Positions 56,324 to 64,000 of a stretch of DNA of 64,000 bases are shown piece after piece. Position 1 is the stretch's first letter. Each line of letters begins with the position of its first letter. The stretch spans positions 33,793,359 to 33,857,358 of the forward strand of contig JASEVX010000006.1 in assembly GCA_031761405.1 (NCBI GenBank). The letters run 5' to 3'. The notes below the pieces were generated by a model, which saw nothing but the letters and a program-made list of their open reading frames with translations, had not been told where the DNA came from and did no database searches. Origin of the DNA: Serripes groenlandicus. Its lineage: Eukaryota > Mollusca > Bivalvia > Cardiida > Cardiidae. Made by a program: the position numbers and the translations under genes.

Positions 56324-56550
56324 ATACCTGTTGAAGACAGTGGTGCAGAGGTAGAGCGTCGGCCTCTCACATCAAAGGTCCCTGGTTCGAGTCCCGTGAT
56401 GAGCGGGTCCTGACTTTGGGATTTTTCCACACAATCGGCGCGAGTACTGGTTAAGTATCCAGGAAGCAGACATCGAGCGTGATTAATATAAGCTTAAAGC
56501 TTGTTTCGCAATCGATTTAAAATAAATAAGTTTAAACTATACCTGTTGAA
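56324..56550 (+). mobile_element. tRNA-derived SINE, family 1, with 12-bp target duplication
   Basis: The direct repeat ATACCTGTTGAA (56324-56335 and 56539-56550) brackets a 203-bp SINE. The tRNA-like head has an A box (GTGGTGCAGAGGTAGAGCG) and a B box (GGTTCGAGTCC). The body has ACTGGTTAAGTATCCAGGAA and GCTTGTTTCGCAATCGAT, ending AATAAATAAGTTTAAAC. The Pol III boxes and the perfect duplication suggest a fairly recent insertion. It lies in the last intron of module B. Confidence 0.92.
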
Positions 56551-57257
56551 TAGGGTAACATCTTGTAATAGTTAAAAAGTATGTCGTAATTTTATTATGA
56601 TATCCATATTTGTAATGGCTGATAGAATAAATGTTATCATAATTATACCGGTACAAATTAAATGAGTCTACAGCGAAGAACCTTTGATTGAAACAAGGAC
56701 AATGAGTAGTTGCTCATACAAATTTCCCTTTTGTACACCTTAAATTTGAACGTGTTTTTGCCAAACACCACCCAATATGTATGAACCTACAAAGGCGCAT
56801 GAAAGTGATGACACCTTTGTTTACCGTTTGTAAACTATGATATTTTTTACAATAGTCTTCATTGAGAAGCTACGAGGAGAAGTATGTAGCAATCAGAAAA
56901 ATAAAGAGTTGTCTTGATATAAAACTAACGAAATATCGGGAAATGAGGATATTCTCTGTTTGGATCAACATTTATAACATATTCAAAACACGTCTGTTGC
57001 ATTAGATGCATCAGGTCGTCAGTACCATGTACATGTTTACTTTAATTATGGCATCTTGTAATCAGACGATACACTCGTTTTGTTTAAACAGCTTTAGAAT
57101 GCGCAGGGCCATATTTCTTACTTTTTCAGTTACTTACTGTGATGTATATGAATATGCTCTAACTTGAATTCTTACATTCCACTTATAAAAAGTACCATAA
57201 AACGTATAACTGTATACAAGTTGTGTTATAATTAATATCATATTTTTTATTGTGTAG

Positions 57258-57474
57258 GAAAGAAACTAGCAAGACACAAACCCGCGGTTTATCTGCCATT
57301 GTCGATGATAACTCAAAACACGCGAAATTTGTATCTAGGCCCATTTCACCTAAGGAGAATGATACAAACGTTAGTACATCAACATTCAATATACCCACAC
57401 CACCCCATAACACGGCTGGTAGAGTGCTACCTTCTCCGCCAACAGCAACTGAGCACCATGAAAACGAACATTAA
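57258..57474 (+). CDS. Ig receptor module B terminal exon: Pro/Thr-rich tail end and stop
   Basis: It enters in phase 2 after TATTTTTTATTGTGTAG and runs 72 codons to TAA (57472-57474). It begins KETSKTQTRGLSAIVDDNSK, continues with KFVSRPISPKEND, and ends with IPTPPHNTAGRVLPSPPTAT and a His/Glu end. It is hydrophilic, with TPP and SPP segments that could bind SH3 or WW domains; that is inference. AATAAA lies 86 bases beyond. The same frame extends upstream only through the splice site, which supports an exon and not an independent ORF. Confidence 0.7.
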
Positions 57475-57600
57475 ACGACGGAAAGAAAAAAGAAAAAGAA
57501 AAAGAAGAAGAAGAAATCTGAACATGATACTTTAGAACATGATACTTTAGAACACAAAGAATAAATAATCATTTTCATTTTTATTTGACATATAATGATT
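57475..57600 (+). terminator. 3' untranslated region and polyadenylation signal
   Basis: After TAA comes an A/G-rich stretch (57475-57515), then a tandem 16-bp duplication GAACATGATACTTTAG (twice, 57521-57552), then AATAAA at 57560-57565. A TTTTCATTTTTATTTG tract follows as a possible downstream element. Confidence 0.65.
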
Positions 57601-59331
57601 CTAATGTTTTAAGTAGTTTTGTTTGTCTTATTTCAACTTTACATACATAGTTCATATGCAATTAAAGATGTATTAAAGATAGAACAATAGTTCTATTTCG
57701 TAGGGATTTAAACTTTTATAACAATAAACACACTCATTGATTTATTAGTTCGCTGCTATACCCTCTTCGTTACTGTTTTTCTTTGCCGAATCTCGGTAGC
57801 TCAGTCGGTAGCTGTGACAAGTGTCGTTCGTCTCCCACCAATCGGCTAACAGACTATGCTTTGAAATATTAAGTCTAATAGTGTTGTTATTGATACAATT
57901 TGTTTTTCAATTTTATGCTGTCTAGGCCTCAGCTGTGATACAAGCTAGTTATCATTTATACTATGAATCAGATTGTGTTTAAACCAATTTATTCGTTAAT
58001 GATATATATCCAGCAGCATTTTATAATAATAATAATAATACTTTATTTATAGATGTTGGCTCATTTAGCCATTGGCTATTTTACAAAGAGGCCATCGTGC
58101 TAACTTGTGTTATTCAAGTCTTTCTATCCATCCATATATTATTACCTGTGATGTTAATGTTTCATGTTTGTCATTTGTTCATTGTTCTTTTCATATGTAC
58201 CGTCCATCTAAAACAAAGAAAGTTTAAGATAGGAAAACATGTAATTTTATCAATTAGTTCAAGATTTAACACGAAGATTCGTTCTCATTTGTGTTGAAAT
58301 TATCGAGGGAGTAGTTTGACATACTTCCAGTGATAAGACTCGCATCATGTATGTGTCATACAATCATTGCATTGTATTTGTGATTATTGATGTTTATAAT
58401 GTTGCCATAGAAACATAGCGTGTGTCATATAGTCTGTGGTATTATTTTGTTTCATTATGTTATAAACTTAGTGTTTTCCTTTACCGCGACCCATAAGAGT
58501 GACGATTCAGATTTTCATGAGTCTCACCACACTTTTCATAGTCCGCCTTTATTAAGAAGAGAAATACAAAAGACTTTTGACGAGATATTAGAAATGTTGT
58601 TACATTTGTTCCTCTGCACCGGCAGTTTATGAATCCTCAGCTGAGGACACGTTTTGAAATCAAATTCAGCAGTTTCTCCTGTTTCAATTATATTAAGAAG
58701 CTATACTATACTGTCTCTGATGTAAGTGGGATAAGATCATTCATTTGCATCAGACATGGTTCATGTTTATGGTACCAATGCTTAAAATACAAACACTTTT
58801 GTCTACTTTTGAAAAAAGGAGCAAACCTTTTAACTCTTTATCAGAGCCTTTAAACAGTTTCAATGTATTAGGTTGACCCCTCTTAACACTATGTTTTAAA
58901 ATTTATAATTTAACAAGTCTACACGTACATAGTGTGATTAAATGGGGACGTGTTTGGAAGATAGTATAATTAAGCATTTTTGTAATAAATATACAATCAA
59001 CTCAATCTTTTATGAGACCTGAACCTTGGAAAGATTACTGCATATGCATTGTTATTTTGTTTAAGTTAATGGGGGTTTTTGTAGTTGTTTTTTCGCTTGT
59101 TTCAATAGCAAAGTTCATATCGCGGCGGACAGAAAGTGTGATATTGGTCACACACCTTACATTTACATCAAGATAAAACATATATAAGGTTAAAACTAAT
59201 ACCAACCTACATGCTGGAGCTGACGAGTTGCCTTGACTCCAATCGTTAAGATCCATTTAGCCGGATTGTTTGGGTCAATCAAGGATTAGAATTATTTGTG
59301 AGCGTACCTTAGCCACATAGGCTTTGTTTTA
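57601..59331. other. downstream intergenic region; one tRNA-like fragment, nothing else
   Basis: CTCGGTAGCTCAGTCGGTAG at 57788-57807 resembles a tRNA A-box region and is probably an old SINE head, with no matching B box. (AATA)n is at 58021-58043. Short frames (58097-58297, 58420-58853) lack resemblance to any family and are not called. Confidence 0.5.
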
Positions 59332-59543
59332 ATATGAGCTGTCCCGCGAGAAAACCAAGATTATGGACTATGCGTAATGTGTCGATCCAGATCAGCCTGC
59401 GCCGTCCGCGCATGCTAGTCCGGGCTTACACATAATGCGAATAGTGTCTGTCCGGGTTAGCCTGCGCGACATGCTTTACCTGATCCGGGTCGATACTTTA
59501 CGCAGAGTCCCCAAGGTTGGTTTTCTCGCAGGACGGCTTATAT
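59332..59543. mobile_element. MITE, second copy of the ATATGAGCCGTTCC family
   Basis: It begins ATATGAGCTGTCCCGCGAG and ends CTCGCAGGACGGCTTATAT. The interior GTGTCGATCCAGATCAGCCT and CGGGTCGATACTTTACGCAG matches the 54408 copy. It is less AT-rich than its surroundings. Confidence 0.88.
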
Positions 59544-59849
59544 TATGATTACAGGTATGAGAGTTGTCGTGATGCAAGAAGACCAATTCATTGCCAGATT
59601 CTCCTGGAAATAAACACAAGTATGCAATTAGTTCCATGTTCTTATTATTTCAAATTTTGCGTCATATTTCAAACTGTGTGATCACCAAGATGGAACTCTT
59701 TATATTCCATCTGTGTCTGTATCTCTCATGTTTAATTCATTCACGTTTTAGAAAAACTATTTTAGAAAAATAATCATGGAAACATCAAATAAGTTAAAAT
59801 CTATTAAGTGTACGCTATACTGACATATAGCATTGATATACTGCGAAAC

Positions 59850-60066
59850 GATGTTAGCCACATCTTTCTTTGTGATACCTTTACCTTTATATAAACTTTG
59901 AAAACATCTGGAATCCCCAGCAGAAAAAGAAAATACATCAAATATAATCGAAAACTTGGTGGTTTAAATGATAAATTTGTCATCATGAACAATTTCTCTT
60001 TTTCCACAATGTTTTAAATGCTGTCTGCGACCGTTGGCAAAACGCGTCTGCAAGTAGGATAAGGTT
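59850..60066. mobile_element. TTAACCCTTTCCC-family MITE, copy 10, degenerate left end
   Basis: The family centre (ATAAATTTGTCATCATGAAC, AATTTCTCTTTTTCCACAAT) and right arm (TGCGACCGTTGGCAAAACGC, GTCTGCAAGTAGGATAAGG) are recognisable. The left end is eroded. Confidence 0.6.
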
Positions 60067-60142
60067 AATATATCACATTACAAGACGAAGAATAATACTT
60101 TTGGGGCCGTCTTTCTGGAGATGTTTATGAACAGCGTACTGT

Positions 60143-60367
60143 TTAACCCTTTCCCAAATCAGAAAAATCTGCAGCAGATGACATTGAAAACACCTTGTTA
60201 AAAAATAGAAACTAGTTATTAGTAACAGTATAATTATTGAGTTGATCAAACATTTTGGCAAAAGGAGAAATTGCTAATTACGAGCAAAGTCTTTTATTGC
60301 CACGATGTTTTCAAAGTTGCCTGAAGTAGAGGCGTCAGAAAACAGCTTCATATGGGAAAAGGTGTAA
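60143..60367. mobile_element. TTAACCCTTTCCC-family MITE, copy 11
   Basis: It begins TTAACCCTTTCCCAAATCAG and ends CTTCATATGGGAAAAGGTG. The arms AATCTGCAGCAGATGACATT and GTAGAGGCGTCAGAAAACAG surround AGAAATTGCTAATTACGAGC. Confidence 0.8.
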
Positions 60368-60979
60368 TGTCGAGTTTCATTTATTAACAAATGAAGACAT
60401 AATAAACCATGTTAAAAAGTTTATCCTTACTCACCGTTTTAATTTATATATGTAAAGGTATTGTTTTATTTTATTTTATGATTCTAAAAAGACGTATATA
60501 TTCAATAAAAAAAAAAATTGTACTTCGGTGAGGAACATGATAAGCTAAGAATGTGCCTAGTTAACAGTGGTCGGCTTTGTTACCATATGCAACATATATC
60601 AAGCATACGATTGAAAACATCTTGACAAAACAATTTGCTACAGGAAAACTAACTTAAGCCTAGTTGTTAATGATGTAGACAAACATCGACTTACGCATCC
60701 ATTTTAAGGATCTAAATAGTTAATTCTTAACTAAAGGTTCTTGAAACATTCTATGAGATACCGGCAAACAGTGCAGATACAGACAACACAGCGTGGGAAA
60801 AGTCGTCAAAAGCTGTTTTTATCGATAAAAGATCGAATGTTGTTCACTATCTGCGCTATAGCTGTTGTTTTTAAAAAGAATCCATTGTTTATATTTCAAT
60901 TCCCTCATGTATACTCATTGTAACGCCTCTGCAGACAGGCAGCATAGCTCTTGCTTTTTAAAAAGAAATCCATTGTTTA

Positions 60980-61207
60980 TATTTTAATTCCCACATGTCG
61001 ACTCATTGTATTGCCTCTGCAGCAGACGATTTCTGAAGAAATGGTGTCAAAATGAGAAATTGCTCGTAATAAGAAACTTTTCCTTTAACGACAACGCGTT
61101 CAACTATTGTCAATTATTTTTCTTATCGTCACAGAGATTGAACATAGTTTCGCCTTGATGTTTTCAAATTTGTCTGCTTCTGATATATGTTATGTTGGGA
61201 AGGGTTA
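60980..61207. mobile_element. TTAACCCTTTCCC-family MITE, copy 12
   Basis: It begins AATTCCCACATGTCGACTC, with GCCTCTGCAGCAGACGATTT and AATGAGAAATTGCTCGTAAT. It ends TATGTTGGGAAGGGTTAA. A partial extra left arm (TAACGCCTCTGCAGACAGGC) at 60920 shows a local duplication of about 80 bp. Confidence 0.7.
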
Positions 61208-61209
61208 AG

Positions 61210-62078
61210 TGTTCTATTTTCCTTTACTCACGATATTATCAATATTGTATCCGAGCGATGCATTTAATGTTCAAGATATTAGAAAGCAACATTTTCAAAA
61301 CAGACTATTCTGAATTGCAGCACTTATTATTTACAAAACAATACAATAGCTGTATGACTGTGTAATGTTTGGCGAGAATATATATCTCGCATTTCACAAG
61401 AATTAAGAAATATCGACAAAAAATCGTATAAAATTAACCAGGTCATTTAATCAAATATTGAAGATTTATCATTTAACATTAAACGTGACAAGTGTTTATT
61501 CATGAGTGTTTTGTATTTCAAGTTTGACCTGTTATTTTCAAAAAAGATATTCATATCCATTAGCTACTATTTATTTCTACTACCTGGAATCTGTAAAGTT
61601 GTAGTATAATTGTCAAGCTGCATCTTATAACTTCAAGGCAATATTGATCTGTTTGCGATATTAACAATTCTCAGAATGGCTATAAATAGCATTCCTGGAA
61701 AGCCCGGAGTGTTGGAACTACCATGCACACACTTGTTCTTTGTTTGAAAGGCAAACGCTTGGAGATTGAAAAAAAAAACAGGACACTGTCAAATACAGCT
61801 CTAGATGAGGGAAGTGGTACTTCTTCCAAAACACTTTTTTTGACATCCAAAACATATGTTGTTGGTACCCAAAAGAACCGAATGAGTTGGATAATCATTA
61901 TGAGCATCAAAACAAAGGGTTTTGATAAGTTACACGAGGTATGCTAAGGAGCAATTACCAGTTGTTTCCTTCTTGTCTCTGACTCCAGTCAAGCTTGTCC
62001 TTCCTATAAGGCTTTCAAACGTTTTAACATGTATATGTTATTTATATAAGCATACGAAACTCATTCTATGAGGTAAAT
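61210..62078. other. unique sequence, no gene supported
   Basis: Overlapping frames on both strands (61680-61910 minus, 61723-61947 plus) mirror each other and have no splice support. Nothing is called. Confidence 0.5.
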
Positions 62079-62291
62079 TTAACCCTCTCCCACATACAGA
62101 CACTTTCTAACGCCTCCACAGCAAAATACATTTTTTAAACCATTGTGGCAAAATGAGAAATTGCTTGTAATGAGTAATTTCTCCTTTGATCACAATGTTT
62201 TGAATGCTTCTCAATAATAACAATTTCATTAGTAGATATTGTATATGATATGCTAGGATGTGTTCGGAGTCATATGCGGGAAAGTGTTTAT
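62079..62291. mobile_element. TTAACCCTTTCCC-family MITE, copy 13
   Basis: A well-kept copy. It begins TTAACCCTCTCCCACATACA and GACACTTTCTAACGCCTCC, has the centre GAAATTGCTTGTAATGAGTA, and ends GGAGTCATATGCGGGAAAG. Confidence 0.8.
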
Positions 62292-63607
62292 TGTATGAGC
62301 AAACGGTATTACTGAAAAGTTTTATTTAAAGACAGATTTACAATTTTGCATACTAGTTAAATATAAAGAAGTTAGTGAGTGGTGTGCATACGTGCACCTA
62401 TCGCCTTTACTTTATTCTGTATCCTCGCTTTATTCCTTCACCTGGTATCATCGTCCATGGTTGTTGACAATTCGTCACATGTTTATCGTCTGCTTATTAT
62501 GGTTAGATGAGTATCGAACAGCGTAGACTAATATTTGTCAGCACACATATGCAGGATACCATTGGTCGACATTCTACATAATTCTGGAGTAAGGTCTTAC
62601 TTAACAGGATACGTAATGCTGTTTAATGTCACCTGCCCTTTTACCCTCAATCGTTCATCTTTGACAAAACAATGACATTCATGAGTAAGTCCTGAGACAT
62701 TGATACCAATTGTGTAAATTAAGCAGCAGAATAAGATTTTTCTAAATGTCTTTTATTTTAAACTATCTGTTTGTATACATATTGTGTTTCTTTTTTATAA
62801 TTATCATTTTAAACTGATATCCTTGCTTTTTTGTTTTCTTATTCGTGTTTGTTTCCTATCTGATTTACATTATCGATATAGCAAACATCTTGGGAGAGAA
62901 ATTGCCAGACGTGTTAGGCCTTTCTTAACCATAAACTGTACATGACAATTATCCTGTAGTATTGATATTTACTTAGTCATGCGGTATCAGAAAGACTCGT
63001 TAACATAAGTGACGTTTTGTTCTAAATTTAGATCTTATAGACAAAGATCAATACAATATCCAATTCAAAACGCGTTAGCGCACAGAGTTACTTTTACTGC
63101 TCTAACGGGTTTAAATCTCTAAAAGGGAATGTTTTTATTTTCAATTTTACTGCACTAACACGGCCTCTATATTAAAATCACACGTTGTACGTACATATTG
63201 GCTTAAAAACAAGAAAAAAAGGCCGATTATACTGCCGAATGATCACGAAGACAATTGAAGAATAATGAGAGACAGGTGAAACCTGATTAACAATAACTTG
63301 ATAGTATAACTTGATAGTATCCTAGTTGAGCAAACAAGTACTGTTCCCAGCTTTTCATGGAGTCCAGATTGCAATCAAGTAACAAACACGATACATACAC
63401 AAGTATATACGGGCATGTACTTTGTAAACCGGCGACACAGTTTAATACCTAGTCTTACGAAAATACGTTCCGGAATTGGCAACCCGTGAAGATCTAGACC
63501 AAATTGCGCTTCAACATACTCTGATCGATGTATACTCCGTTCACAATCTAGTCTGAAACCACAAATAAAGCCTCCTTTGAACGGTTATGGCCAAACATTT
63601 AAGTTTT
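62292..63607. other. unique sequence, nothing recognised
   Basis: AT-rich sequence with no coding, RNA or repeat signal that I can support. Confidence 0.5.
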
Positions 63608-64000
63608 AGATATGTCATGAAGGACGCACTCAATGACGACCTGTATACATAAACCGTGTTAAGGCTGTATCAAGGACGAACTCAGTGGCATCCTGTATAC
63701 AAAGACCGTTTTAAGACATCATCAAGGACGCACTAACTGACGACCTGTATACGTAGACCGTTTTAAGGCGTTATCAAGGACGCACTTAATGACGACCTGT
63801 ATACATATACCGTGTAAAGGCGTCATCAAGGACGCACTTAATGACGACCTGTATACGTAGACAGTGTTAAGGCGTTATCAAGGACGCGCTCAATGACGAC
63901 CTGTATTACCTAGGCCGTGTAATAGCGTCATCAAGGACGCACTTACTGACGACCTGTATACGTATACCGTTTTAAGGCGTTATCAAGGACGCACTCAATG
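63608..64000. repeat. 52-bp satellite array running off the window
   Basis: At least seven copies with the anchor AAGGACGCACT at about 63620, 63672, 63724, 63776, 63828, 63880, 63933 and 63985. The spacing is 52, with one 53-base step. Each unit holds GACGACCTGTATAC (palindrome GTATAC) and CCGT(G/T)TTAAGGCG. 52 is not a multiple of three and all frames are interrupted, so it is not a coding repeat. Confidence 0.95.

Noticed and set aside
56336..56405. Plus-strand tRNA gene
   Set aside because: Part of a SINE bordered by a target duplication; no separate tRNA end.
61680..61947. Complementary frames on both strands, 76 and 74 codons
   Set aside because: Mutual shadows without splice or family support.

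Overview
The window looks like AT-rich nuclear DNA of a mollusc, most likely a bivalve. The evidence is spliced coding exons with GT/AG borders, tRNA-derived SINEs, a degraded LINE, palindromic MITEs, and many tandem-cored elements that end in a hairpin followed by CTTGTT. The nested hairpin repeats resemble those I associate with dreissenid and venerid clams, but the species is an inference. I see no prokaryotic or viral gene, no CRISPR array and no operon.

One host gene is supported. It is a plus-strand, multi-exon immunoglobulin-superfamily receptor running from about 8.6 to 57.6 kb. The shared part is a signal-peptide exon (8659-8719), two Ig-domain exons (14480-14809 and 18142-18456) and two small Thr-rich stalk exons (27280-27351 and 29638-29673). 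All junctions between these exons are phase 1. Two alternative 3' modules follow. Module A is one exon (43040-43776) with a Ser/Thr-rich stalk, a transmembrane segment, a basic tail and a stop; it gives 516 codons. Module B has a Trp-rich transmembrane exon (48193-48336), a tail exon with a perfect ITIM, VDYSIL (50060-50204), a 90-nt exon (50720-50809) and a Pro/Thr-rich terminal exon (57258-57474) followed by AATAAA; it gives 469 codons. An in-phase donor inside the module A exon (43145) could add 35 stalk codons to module B. All three routes keep the frame. The structure suggests an innate-immune-type surface receptor that switches between a tail without an ITIM and one with it.

Layout: 0.2-8.06 kb is an array of a 161-bp repeat, interrupted by an unknown insert (about 0.6-1.06 kb) and by a 5'-truncated minus-strand LINE (1.55-7.2 kb). 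A long CT/GA microsatellite (8.27-8.6 kb) lies against the putative promoter. Intron 1 holds further tandem-cored repeats, including another 161-bp array, and a SINE. Introns 2 and 3 hold HINE/pearl-like elements and SINEs. The 33-40 kb region is a nest of MITEs carrying TTAACCCTTTCCC ends and a 592-bp foldback element. The 41-47.5 kb region holds HINE-like elements, a second foldback copy and a LINE fragment. At 51.4-51.9 kb there is a foldback element made of an ACTTCAN heptamer repeat, with a 6-bp target duplication. The last 6.4 kb contain MITEs and, from 63.6 kb to the edge, a 52-bp satellite. No other host gene could be supported.
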